A DNA stretch of 64,000 bases from NCBI RefSeq assembly GCF_001040705.1, contig NZ_CVQP01000010.1:12251-76250 (forward strand), written 5' to 3'. The notes under the pieces are model-generated. The model did no database searches, had not been told where the DNA came from, and saw only the letters and a list, made by a program, of their open reading frames with translations. The number at the start of each line of letters is the position of its first letter. The stretch's first letter is position 1. The position numbers were made by a program, and so were the translations under genes. Source of the DNA: Rhodococcus sp. RD6.2. GTDB taxonomy: Bacteria; Actinomycetota; Actinomycetes; Mycobacteriales; Mycobacteriaceae. Positions 49,973-57,862 of the stretch are shown piece by piece.

Positions 49973-51546
49973 CCGGACAACCTCTCGATGGAATAGACGA
50001 TGACGAAGATGACGACGACGATCGCGCCCGCGACGTCGAAGTTGAGCGTGCGAATCGATTCGAAGAGCAGGAACCCGACGCCGCCGGCACCGACGATGCC
50101 GAGGACCGTCGACGTCCTGACGTTGACGTCGAAGAGGTAGAGCGTCGACCCGACCATCGAGGGCATCGCCTGCGGCAGGACCGCCGCGAACAGCGTCTTC
50201 CACCAGCCGCCTCCGACCGCGCGCACCGCCTCGATCGGGCCCGGGTCGATCTCCTCGATCGCATCGGCCACCAGCTTGGCGAGGAAGCCGACCGATCCGA
50301 TGGCGAGCGCGCAGGTTCCCGCGACGGGTCCGAGTCCCAGTGCCGCGACGAACACCACCGCGAGGATGAGCTCGGGCACGGCCCGGACCAGCAGGATCCA
50401 GCCGCGAGCCAACCAGTACAGCACCGGATGGGGGGTCACGTTCCGCGCAGCGAGGATCGCGACGGGAATCGACAGCACCGCACCGATCGCGGTGGACACC
50501 ACACCGATCGCGACGGTCTGCCAGGCGGCGGTGAACAGGTCGCTGCCCAGCGCGTCGAAGTCCGGCGGGACCATCCGGCCGAAGATCTCCAGCGACGGCC
50601 CGACCCAGGTGAACAGTGACCACGGGTTGATCTCGAGCACCCACAGCGCCGCGACCGTGCCGGAGGCGATCAGGGCGCTGAAAGCGATGCGCCCGAGTCG
50701 ATCCCGACGCGGATTCGACTGCGCAGGCGCGAGGAGCATCCGCCGGATCACGATGGCGACCACCTCCATCGCCGCGATCATCACGAGGATGATGCCGACG
50801 ATGCCGAGCGCGCGGGGATAGATCAGGCCGCGCAGCGCGTCCTGCAGCGCGAAGCCGATGCCCCCGGCGCCCACGAAGCCGAGCACCACCGACATCCTGA
50901 GATTGATGTCGATGCGATAGACGAAGGTACCGATCCATGACGGGACAACCTGCGGCACAACGGCATTGACCATCTCGCGAAGGTAGCCGGCGCCGGTCGC
51001 CCGGACCGCCTCCCGCGGCCCGGCATCGGTCTGTTCGATGGCGTCGGCGAACAGCTTTCCCAGCATGCCGATCGAATGCAGGGCGAGGGCCAGAATGCCG
51101 GGGAGCACCCCGATTCCGAGTGCGCGGACGAAGAGCACCGCGAACAACAGGTCGGGCATCGCGCGGCAGAACGTGATGAAACCTCGGGCCACGGCGTGGA
51201 CGACGGGGTGGGGTGTCGTGTTGCGAGCGGCGAGGAACGCCAGTGGAATCGACGCCGCCGCCGCGAGCACGGTGCCGAGGACGGCCATGAGCAGCGTCTC
51301 GAGTGCCAGTACCCCGATCCGGCCGGGGTCCGAAACCCGTGGGGGCAGCATCCGTTCGATCAGGTTGCCGACCGCGTCGAGACCGCTCAGCAGGGTGCCG
51401 GGTGCGAACTCGATCGACCACGCCGACACCAGCGTCGCCACGAGGGCGGCGAGGGTGAGGGCGGGCAGCATCGCGCGCCGCGGCGGGCGCGGCCCGCGCG
51501 TCCCGGCGGTGTCGCCGCCGGGACGGTCGGTGAGGAGGGTGCTCAC
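49948..51546 (-). CDS. phnE: Phosphonate ABC transporter permease, fused double PhnE
   Basis: A 532-residue protein that carries two complete permease domains in one chain. Each half contains P-x-A-x-L-A-A-R-N-x-T-P-H-P, then A-I-E-x-x-D-x-G-P-x-E-A-V-R-A and a G-F-V-G-A-G-G-I-G-F or G-I-V-G-A-G-G-V-G-F segment. Many bacteria have one PhnE that dimerises or two separate genes; here the halves are joined and have diverged. The GTG at 51546 overlaps the phnC stop codon by four bases, so translation is coupled. It forms the channel of the phosphonate importer with PhnC and PhnD. Confidence 0.92.
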   Translation of the reverse strand: MSTLLTDRPGGDTAGTRGPRPPRRAMLPALTLAALVATLVSAWSIEFAPGTLLSGLDAVGNLIERMLPPRVSDPGRIGVLALETLLMAVLGTVLAAAASIPLAFLAARNTTPHPVVHAVARGFITFCRAMPDLLFAVLFVRALGIGVLPGILALALHSIGMLGKLFADAIEQTDAGPREAVRATGAGYLREMVNAVVPQVVPSWIGTFVYRIDINLRMSVVLGFVGAGGIGFALQDALRGLIYPRALGIVGIILVMIAAMEVVAIVIRRMLLAPAQSNPRRDRLGRIAFSALIASGTVAALWVLEINPWSLFTWVGPSLEIFGRMVPPDFDALGSDLFTAAWQTVAIGVVSTAIGAVLSIPVAILAARNVTPHPVLYWLARGWILLVRAVPELILAVVFVAALGLGPVAGTCALAIGSVGFLAKLVADAIEEIDPGPIEAVRAVGGGWWKTLFAAVLPQAMPSMVGSTLYLFDVNVRTSTVLGIVGAGGVGFLLFESIRTLNFDVAGAIVVVIFVIVYSIERLSGWIRSQLV

Positions 51547-52358
51547 AGCGACCTCGCTGACGCCTCTGCCACATTCGGGTCGACACGCCGGTAGATGTCC
51601 ATGACCTCGTCTCGGGAGATCCCGACGGCCGGCCTGTCCATCACCTTGACGCCGCCGCGCAGCCCGACCAGGCGGTGCGCCCAGCCGAGCGCCAGGTCGA
51701 CCTGGTGCAGGGTGCACACCACGGTGAGCTTCTCCTCGATACACACCCGGAACAGCAGGTCCATCACGACGCCTGCGTTCTCCGGGTCGAGCGACGCGAC
51801 CGGCTCGTCCGCGAGGACGATGCTCGGTCGCTGCATCAGCGTGCGCGCGATCGAGACCCGCTGCTGCTGTCCGCCGGACAGCGTGTCCGCACGCCGCTCG
51901 GCGAACTCGGCCAGTCCCACCCGGTCGAGGTGTTCCATCGCCTCCCTGCGCATGCTCTTCGGATACGTCAGCGCTCCGTACCGCGGCACCGTCAGCCGGC
52001 CGAGCGCACCGACGAGCACGTTCTCGAGGCAGCTGAGCCGGCCCACGAGATTGAAGTGCTGGAACACGAACCCGACGTCCTTGCGCAGCGCGCGCAGCTG
52101 ACGCGCGGACGCACCGTCGACGCGGACACCGTTCACGACGATCCCCCCGGAGGTGACCGGATTCAGACCGTTGACGCACCGCAGCAGCGTCGACTTACCC
52201 GAGCCCGACAGTCCGAGCAGCACGACCAGTTCGCTGCGGTGGATGTCGAGGGACACCCCGTCGAGTGCCACGGTGGACCCGAACGTCTTGGTCACCTTCC
52301 GGATCGAGGCGACCACGTCGTCACCGGCGACGGCGTGGGTGGGACCGGTCTCGTCCAT
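51543..52358 (-). CDS. phnC: Phosphonate ABC transporter ATP-binding protein
   Basis: A 271-residue ATPase: L-G-L-S-G-S-G-K-S-T-L-L-R-C-V-N-G, V-F-Q-H-F-N-L-V-G-R-L-S, L-S-G-G-Q-Q-Q-R-V-S-I-A-R and I-V-L-A-D-E-P-V-A-S-L-D-P. The R-C-V-N-G-L and N-L-V-G-R-L-S-C-L-E-N-V segments are characteristic of PhnC. It lies three bases after phnD and overlaps phnE, giving a tightly packed transporter unit. Confidence 0.93.
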   Translation of the reverse strand: MDETGPTHAVAGDDVVASIRKVTKTFGSTVALDGVSLDIHRSELVVLLGLSGSGKSTLLRCVNGLNPVTSGGIVVNGVRVDGASARQLRALRKDVGFVFQHFNLVGRLSCLENVLVGALGRLTVPRYGALTYPKSMRREAMEHLDRVGLAEFAERRADTLSGGQQQRVSIARTLMQRPSIVLADEPVASLDPENAGVVMDLLFRVCIEEKLTVVCTLHQVDLALGWAHRLVGLRGGVKVMDRPAVGISRDEVMDIYRRVDPNVAEASARSL

Positions 52359-52361
52359 TGG

Positions 52362-53342
52362 TCAGCCCTGGCACTTCTCGGAGCCGGTGACGTCACACAC
52401 GTGGCGGACGCCGTCGTAGTCGGAGTCGGATGCCGCCACGACGCCCCAGGCACGTTCGTCGGTGATGCGGCAGGCGTCACCGGAGCAGAAGCCGGCGGCC
52501 TCGAGGCTCGGGGCGTTGAGCTTCTCCTCGAACGCCGTCTTGAGCTTCGCGATGTTGTCGGCACCGAGATCGTTGTTGGCCGCGAAGACGGAGCCGGCGA
52601 TCATCTCGGACTTCCACACCGTCTTCAGTTCGCCGGGCTTCAGTTCGCCCTTCTCGATCATGGTCTTGTCGACCATGGTGTCGAACGCGAACCCGGCGTC
52701 GCAGTCGCCGGCGGCGATGGCGAGGGCGGACGCGTCGTGGCCACCGGCGTAGATCGGGGACATCGCGGCGGAGATGTCCGCCTCGGAGCCGGACTTGACG
52801 ACACCCGCCTCGATCAGGCCTGCGCTCGGGTAGAGGAACCCGGAGGTCGAGCCCGGGTCGACGAAGCAGACCTTCTTGCCCGCGAAGTCCGTGAGGGCGT
52901 TGACGCCGGCGTTGTCCGACTTGGCGAGACCGTACGACTGGTAGCCGGGGGCGGCGCCCTCGCTCTTGACGACGGCGCCGAGCGGCGTCATCTCGGCGCC
53001 GTTGATGCCGGCAACGACGTAGGCGAACGGGCCGAAGAACGCGAGGTCGACGTTGCCCGCGATGATGCCCTCGACGACGCCCGCGTAGTCGGACGCCTGC
53101 ACGAACTCGACCTTCGAGCCCGTCTCCTGCTCGAGCAGTTTGATGACCGGGTCGTAGCTCGCCTTCAGGTCGGTGGAGTTCTCGGCCGGGATCGCGGCGA
53201 GGGTGATGGTCTCGGGGAAGCCCTGCCCGGTCGTCGCGGAGGCCGACGCGGAGTCGGACCCCGAGCAGGCGGAGGCCGCGAGGGCCAGTCCGGCGATGCC
53301 GGCGACGACAGCGGTTGTCTTGCGGCGCATACGGAGGTTCAT
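52362..53342 (-). CDS. phnD: Phosphonate-binding lipoprotein
   Basis: A 326-residue periplasmic-type binding protein anchored as a lipoprotein (A-A-S-A-C at residues 22-26). Family signs are A-I-P-A-E-N-S-T-D-L, V-D-L-A-F-F-G-P-F-A-Y and V-D-P-G-S-T-S-G-F-L-Y-P, the last a loop that holds the phosphonate group. It is the second gene of the operon, 25 bases after the HAD gene, and supplies the importer's specificity, most likely for 2-aminoethylphosphonate or a related compound. Confidence 0.92.
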   Translation of the reverse strand: MNLRMRRKTTAVVAGIAGLALAASACSGSDSASASATTGQGFPETITLAAIPAENSTDLKASYDPVIKLLEQETGSKVEFVQASDYAGVVEGIIAGNVDLAFFGPFAYVVAGINGAEMTPLGAVVKSEGAAPGYQSYGLAKSDNAGVNALTDFAGKKVCFVDPGSTSGFLYPSAGLIEAGVVKSGSEADISAAMSPIYAGGHDASALAIAAGDCDAGFAFDTMVDKTMIEKGELKPGELKTVWKSEMIAGSVFAANNDLGADNIAKLKTAFEEKLNAPSLEAAGFCSGDACRITDERAWGVVAASDSDYDGVRHVCDVTGSEKCQG

Positions 53343-53367
53343 GGGTTGGTTCCTTCGTGTGGTGGTG

Positions 53368-54042
53368 TCAGGCCGGGAGGATCAACTGCGGGAACTCGGC
53401 GACGGAGCCGACGACGTGGGTGGCGCCCGCGGCGCGGAGGCTCTCCTCGTCGTGGGCGCCGGTGAGGGTGCCGGCGACGATGGAGGCACCGGCGCGGAGA
53501 CCGGAGACGATGTCACTGGAGGTGTCTCCGAGGACCGCCACGTCCCGGACGTCGGCGACGCCGGTGCGCATCAGGGCGGTGAGGATCATGTCGGGAAAGG
53601 GACGCCCGCGCCCGGCATCGGCGGGGCAGAGGGTGATGTCGGCGAGGTCCTCCCACCCGAGCGTGGCGAGGATCTTCTTCTGGGTGCCGCGGCTGAAACC
53701 GGTGGTGAGAGCAACCTTCACACCGGCTGATCGCAGAACGGTGATCGCCTCGGCGGCGCCGGGGATGGGGGAGATGCCGCCGTCGGCGAGTGCCTCGTAG
53801 GCCGCCTCGAAGGCGAGGTTGGCCTGCTCGGCACGTTCCTGGGTGCCGAAGAGAGCGAGGAACACCTCGATCTTCGACTGGCCCATGGTGTCGAGCACGT
53901 AGGTGCGGGCATGGTCGCGTTCGGGGCCCTCTGCCTCGAGACCGACCGCTGTCGCCGCCTCGTCGAAGGCGCGGAGGACGAGCCCGTCGTCGGAAACGGT
54001 GGTGCCTGCCATGTCGAGTACTGCCAGGGCTGTTCGTGTCAC
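53368..54042 (-). CDS. Phosphonatase-like HAD hydrolase (TIGR03351, PhnX-related)
   Basis: A 224-residue HAD enzyme with the special features of phosphonoacetaldehyde hydrolase: nucleophile loop L-D-M-A-G-T-T (Asp10 instead of D-x-D), a cap lysine Lys57 in M-G-Q-S-K-I-E-V that can form a Schiff base with an aldehyde, Arg147 in G-R-P-F-P-D where other HADs have lysine, and G-D-T-S-S-D (Asp173, Asp177). It should break the C-P bond of phosphonoacetaldehyde or a hydroxy derivative. GTG 54042 is preferred because GAAGGA lies eight bases upstream; ATG 54051 overlaps that site. It is the first gene of the operon, behind a PhnF-type operator. No PhnW is nearby. Confidence 0.88.
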   Translation of the reverse strand: MTRTALAVLDMAGTTVSDDGLVLRAFDEAATAVGLEAEGPERDHARTYVLDTMGQSKIEVFLALFGTQERAEQANLAFEAAYEALADGGISPIPGAAEAITVLRSAGVKVALTTGFSRGTQKKILATLGWEDLADITLCPADAGRGRPFPDMILTALMRTGVADVRDVAVLGDTSSDIVSGLRAGASIVAGTLTGAHDEESLRAAGATHVVGSVAEFPQLILPA

Positions 54043-54111
54043 TGGGTTCATCCTTCGGATCGGGAACTGTTGCGGGGGGCCGCAGTTCGGCTCCGGTCAG
54101 TACCCTGAAGG

Positions 54112-54125
54112 TTGGTATAGACCAA
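54112..54125. promoter_or_regulatory. PhnF operator, copy 1
   Basis: TTGGTATAGACCAA, a near-palindrome containing TGGTATAGACCA, the binding sequence described for PhnF of Mycobacterium smegmatis. On the minus strand TTGGTC of the site could be the -35 element, with a 17-base gap to TACTGA, so binding would block the HAD-phnDCE operon promoter. Confidence 0.85.
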
Positions 54126-54169
54126 GGAGCGGACGCGGCTTGAACGCGAAGTGAACAGCAGCGGGCATC

Positions 54170-54183
54170 TTGGTATAGACCAA
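54170..54183. promoter_or_regulatory. PhnF operator, copy 2
   Basis: An identical 14-base copy, 58 bases from the first centre to centre. It lies just upstream of TAGGCT (54191-54196), a -10 element six bases before the regulator start codon, so it is placed to control the regulator gene itself. The regulator therefore probably represses both divergent transcripts. Confidence 0.85.
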
Positions 54184-54202
54184 CGGCTGATAGGCTGCGG
54201 CG

Positions 54203-54913
54203 ATGACCGCCGCCGAACCGCGAGTGCTCAAACATCAGGTCGTTCGCGCGCAGATCGAGAAGCTGCTGCTCGGACTCGACATCGGCGACCCGGTCCCCGC
54301 CGAGCGCGATCTCGCCGAACGCTTCGACGTGGCACGCGAGACTGTCCGGCAGTCACTTCGGGAGCTTCTCGTCGCCGGTCGGATCGAGCGGCGCGGACGC
54401 ACGACCGTCGTCGGCAGACCCAAGGTCGTGCAGCCACTGATGATCGGCTCGTACACCGAGGACGCCCTCGCGCAGGGCCGCACGGCGGGCCGTATCCCGG
54501 TCGGCTGGACCGACCTGAAGGCGGACGAGGAACTCGCCGCGGAACTTCAGATCCCGGTCGGTGCGCCCGTCCTCGAAATCGAACGCGTCCTCACCACCGA
54601 CGACACCCGCGTCGGCCTCGAGACCACGCGACTGCCCGCGTACCGCTACCCCGGGCTGATCACCGACTTCGACCACCGGTCGTCGCTGTACGCCGCGATT
54701 CGGGCCCGGGGCATCGAGTTCGCGCGGACCACCGAGGTCATCGAGACCACCCTGCCGGACGCCCGGGAGGCGGCTCTGCTCACCGTCGACGCACGCACCC
54801 CGATGTTCCTGCTCAACCGCGTCTCCTACGACCAGAACGACATCCCGATCGAGAAGCGCCGCTCGCTCTACCGAGGGGACCGGATGACGTTCACCGCGAC
54901 CCTCACCGGATAG
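54203..54913 (+). CDS. phnF: PhnF-like GntR regulator of phosphonate operon
   Basis: A 236-residue HutC-type regulator: GntR winged helix (P-A-E-R-D-L-A-E-R-F-D-V-A-R-E-T-V-R-Q-S-L, written in order) with G-R-I-E-R-R-G-R-T-T-V-V as the wing, then a UTRA ligand domain ending D-R-M-T-F-T-A-T-L. Its location and the two exact PhnF sites in the divergent promoter identify it as the local repressor, probably released by a phosphonate or by phosphate limitation. The ATG appears to be leaderless. Confidence 0.9.
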   Translation: MTAAEPRVLKHQVVRAQIEKLLLGLDIGDPVPAERDLAERFDVARETVRQSLRELLVAGRIERRGRTTVVGRPKVVQPLMIGSYTEDALAQGRTAGRIPVGWTDLKADEELAAELQIPVGAPVLEIERVLTTDDTRVGLETTRLPAYRYPGLITDFDHRSSLYAAIRARGIEFARTTEVIETTLPDAREAALLTVDARTPMFLLNRVSYDQNDIPIEKRRSLYRGDRMTFTATLTG

Positions 54914-54932
54914 CACCGCCTAAGGTCGGATC

Positions 54933-55610
54933 ATGCGCCCGACAGCACTGATCACCGGGGCGGGACGCGGCCTCGGCGCCGCCATCGCCCGTGAACTCGC
55001 CCCCACCCACGACCTCCTGCTCGGTGGCCGGACACCGGACTCCCTCGACGCGGTCCTCGGCGAACTCGCCGGTGCGCGCGGCTGGCCCGTCGATCTCACC
55101 GACCACGACGCGCTCGCGGACGCGGTCGCCCACATCGACCGGCTCGACGTCCTCGTGCACAACGCAGGAGTCGCCGAGATCGGTACGGTCGAAAGCACCC
55201 CGATCTCGGCCTGGCGGCACATGTACGAGGCCAACGTCCTCGCCGTGGTCGAACTGACCCGACTGCTGCTGCCAACCCTGCGGGAATCGAAAGCTCATGT
55301 GGTACTCATCAATTCGGGTGCCGGACTGCGCGCGAACCCCGGTTGGGGTGCGTACGCGGCGAGCAAGTTCGCGCTCCGCGCCTTCGGAGACACCCTCCGC
55401 GCCGAGGAACCATCGCTGCGCGTCACCTCGATCCACCCGGGACGCATCGACACCGACATGCAGCGCGCCATCGTCGCCACCGAAGGCGACGACTACGACG
55501 CCGACCGCTTCCTCACCCCCGAAACGGTGGCGTGGGCCGTCCGGAACGCCGTCGTGACGCCCCGCGACGCCCACCCCACCGAGATCGTGTTGCGGCCGAA
55601 TCCGCGCTGA
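54933..55610 (+). CDS. Short-chain dehydrogenase
   Basis: A 225-residue SDR enzyme: A-L-I-T-G-A-G-R-G-L-G-A-A-I, G-G-R-T-P, V-H-N-A-G-V-A, serine in L-I-N-S-G-A-G, and W-G-A-Y-A-A-S-K-F-A-L-R. It follows the phnF gene by 19 bases and may be co-transcribed with it. Actinobacterial homologues are frequent and of unknown substrate. It could reduce the aldehyde released by the phosphonate pathway, but it may simply be a neighbour. Confidence 0.85.
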   Translation: MRPTALITGAGRGLGAAIARELAPTHDLLLGGRTPDSLDAVLGELAGARGWPVDLTDHDALADAVAHIDRLDVLVHNAGVAEIGTVESTPISAWRHMYEANVLAVVELTRLLLPTLRESKAHVVLINSGAGLRANPGWGAYAASKFALRAFGDTLRAEEPSLRVTSIHPGRIDTDMQRAIVATEGDDYDADRFLTPETVAWAVRNAVVTPRDAHPTEIVLRPNPR

Positions 55611-55619
55611 CCGAGCGCC

Positions 55620-56798
55620 TTACACGCCGCGGTCCACCAGGACGCAGCGCGCACGCGTGAAGATCGTCGGCATGCACTTGTTGCAGTGGATGCACAGAGA
55701 CCGAGTCCGCTCGTCCTCCGTGATCCGGTTGATCAGATCCGGTTCCCGCAGCAGGGCACGCGCCATCGCAACGAAGTCGAAACCCTCGGCCATCGCGGTG
55801 TCCATGCCGGCCTTGTCGGTGACACCGCCGAGCAGTACGAGCGGCATGTCCACGGCGGCTCGGATCTGGCGGGCCGATTCGAGCATGAACAGCGGCTCGT
55901 ACGGGTACGTGCGAATGAACTGCTTGCCGATCATTTTCACGCCCATCCGGACGAGCGGCTGGTCCATCGCCTTCGCGAACTCGTGCACCGGCGCGTCGCC
56001 GCGGAAGAGGTACATCGGGTTGAGCAGCGAACTGCCCATCGTCAACTCCAGTGCGTCGAGGCTGCCGTCGGCCTCCAACCACTGTGCGACCTGGATCGCC
56101 TCGTCCACCCAGAAGCCGCCCGGGACGCCGTCGTCGATGTTCAGCTTCGCGAGGATCGCGATCCGGTCGCCGACCGCGTCCCGAACCGCGCGCGCCGTCT
56201 CCAACACGATGCGGGCCCGATTCTCCAGCGATCCGCCGTAGGAATCGGTGCGGTGGTTCGTCTTTCGGCTGAGAAACGAGCTGGCGAAGTAGTTGTGGCC
56301 GAAGTGGATCTCGACCGCGTCGCACCCGCTTTCGATAGCGAACCGGGCAGCGTCGGCATGCGCGGCGGTGATGCGGCGGATGTCGTCGAGGGTCGCCGAC
56401 TTCGTGACCTTCATGCTCATCGGGTTGAACGACGTCGACGGCGCGAGCGCGGGCAACCCGTTGGACTTCGCGTTGGCGACCGGCCCTGCGTGACCGATCT
56501 GCGCGGACACCGCCGCCCCTTCGGCGTGCATCGCGTCGGTGAGCCGCCGCAGGCCCGGCACCACCTCGGGTCGCATCCACAACTGCCCGTACTCGGTACG
56601 CCCCTCCGGCGCGACCGCGCAGTACGCGACCGTCGTCATCCCGACACCACCGGCGGCGACCTCGCGATGGAAGTCGATGAGGTCGTCGGTGACCAGGGCG
56701 TTCGGTGTCCGCCCCTCGAACGTCGCCGACTTGATGATGCGGTTGCGCAGGGTGAGGGGGCCCAGCTTGGCGGGCGCCAACACGTCGGGGTGGGTCAC
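55620..56798 (-). CDS. Old-yellow-enzyme family NADH:flavin oxidoreductase
   Basis: A 392-residue FMN barrel protein: L-R-N-R-I-I-K-S-A-T-F-E-G, A-Q-I-G-H-A-G, E-I-H-F-G-H-N-Y-F, and S-Y-G-G-S-L-E-N-R. Near the end it has C-I-H-C-N-K-C followed ten residues later by C, similar to the iron-sulfur site of 2,4-dienoyl-CoA reductase-type enzymes, although the flavodoxin-like C-terminal domains of those enzymes are absent. So it may be a stand-alone barrel with a 4Fe-4S cluster. GTG 56798 has GGAGG upstream. The substrate is unknown. Confidence 0.85.
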   Translation of the reverse strand: MTHPDVLAPAKLGPLTLRNRIIKSATFEGRTPNALVTDDLIDFHREVAAGGVGMTTVAYCAVAPEGRTEYGQLWMRPEVVPGLRRLTDAMHAEGAAVSAQIGHAGPVANAKSNGLPALAPSTSFNPMSMKVTKSATLDDIRRITAAHADAARFAIESGCDAVEIHFGHNYFASSFLSRKTNHRTDSYGGSLENRARIVLETARAVRDAVGDRIAILAKLNIDDGVPGGFWVDEAIQVAQWLEADGSLDALELTMGSSLLNPMYLFRGDAPVHEFAKAMDQPLVRMGVKMIGKQFIRTYPYEPLFMLESARQIRAAVDMPLVLLGGVTDKAGMDTAMAEGFDFVAMARALLREPDLINRITEDERTRSLCIHCNKCMPTIFTRARCVLVDRGV

Positions 56799-56896
56799 GG
56801 CAGATCCTCCGGTCTCGGGTGCACCGAGCCTAGGACAATTTCGTTACCAGTGGAACCGTAATTGTGTATTTCCTGGGCGGAGCGGCTGCCGCCGTA

Positions 56897-56951
56897 GTTC
56901 CTGAATGGCCCATCCATTCACTCAGAGTGAATGGATGGGCCATTCAGGAAC
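56897..56951. terminator. 55-bp near-perfect palindrome after mau-type operon
   Basis: Two 27-base arms (56897-56923 and 56925-56951) are exactly complementary and separated by a single A. It lies 39 bases beyond the stop codon of the last gene of the mau-type operon and is the likely transcript end on the minus strand. The arm has lower GC content than its surroundings. Confidence 0.75.
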
Positions 56952-56990
56952 ACCCAGGGGTCCGATCAGCGGGACGAACTCCGCAGCCGA

Positions 56991-57827
56991 TCAGACGAGG
57001 GCGGCGGCGGCGAAGGCGGCGAGAGCGACGAGCGCGGCGCCGGTCACAGACTGCACCCGGCGATCCACGACGCACATCACCGACAGGAAGCCGGGCATCG
57101 AGCCGCCGCGACGGGTGTGGACGATCGCCGCGAGGCTCGGCATGCACCGCCCGAGCGAGACCACGGTGAACATGGCCGCGCCGAGTGCGGGGGAGCCGGC
57201 CGCAAGGACGCCGAGCACCAGCAGGTAGTACGCGCTGGACCGGATGAAGATCAGGAAGCCCGGGCCGATGATGGCGCCGAACAGCAGCGACACCTTCCAC
57301 GGTTCCATCGTCCTGCGCAGGTGCCGCGGCAACTGCCTGCGCCGCATCGGCGCGGGCATCGTCATCACGCCCAGCTCGTGCAGGCCGTACGCCAGCGCGA
57401 ACAGTGCCCACCCGAAGAGCATCCAGGTCACCGACAGATGAGCGGACACCAGCGAGCCGAGGGCACCGAGCGCCGCGCCGGTGACGGCGCCGGTGGCCAC
57501 CGAGCCGAGCGCGTGCCAGGCGAGCCGGCGCACCGGCGTCGACGTGCCCTTGCGGCCGGGTTGCTTCGGTGCCGCGACCACGCCGGCGACGGACATGCCG
57601 CACGTCGACCAGTTCGCGGCAAGGGACGTCACCAGGCCCGCACCGACCACGGCGGCGGTCAGTGCCGTCGACGTCGACGGATTCGCCAGGGTGGCGACAC
57701 CTGCGCCGACCGCGGCCGCCCCGGCGATCATCCCGACGCGGGCGGGTACCGCAACCGCGTCGCCGAGGGCGGGTCGGATGTCGGGCAGATCGGTCTCGAT
57801 CGGTCCGTGATTGAGGACGGTTGTCAT
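56991..57827 (-). CDS. Membrane protein of mau-type operon (MauF-like position)
   Basis: A 278-residue protein with about seven membrane helices. Cysteines occur in N-W-S-T-C-G-M-S, L-G-R-C-M-P-S and V-M-C-V-V, which would allow disulfide exchange across the membrane as in CcdA/DsbD-type proteins. In Paracoccus the mau cluster has a membrane protein, MauF, needed for enzyme formation; I infer the same role from position, not from clear similarity. ATG 57827 has GGAGG upstream. It is the last gene of the operon, 35 bases after the second cupredoxin gene. Confidence 0.55.
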   Translation of the reverse strand: MTTVLNHGPIETDLPDIRPALGDAVAVPARVGMIAGAAAVGAGVATLANPSTSTALTAAVVGAGLVTSLAANWSTCGMSVAGVVAAPKQPGRKGTSTPVRRLAWHALGSVATGAVTGAALGALGSLVSAHLSVTWMLFGWALFALAYGLHELGVMTMPAPMRRRQLPRHLRRTMEPWKVSLLFGAIIGPGFLIFIRSSAYYLLVLGVLAAGSPALGAAMFTVVSLGRCMPSLAAIVHTRRGGSMPGFLSVMCVVDRRVQSVTGAALVALAAFAAAALV

Positions 57828-57862
57828 CGTTTACCTCCAAAGTCGTTGCTGAACTCGAGTTC

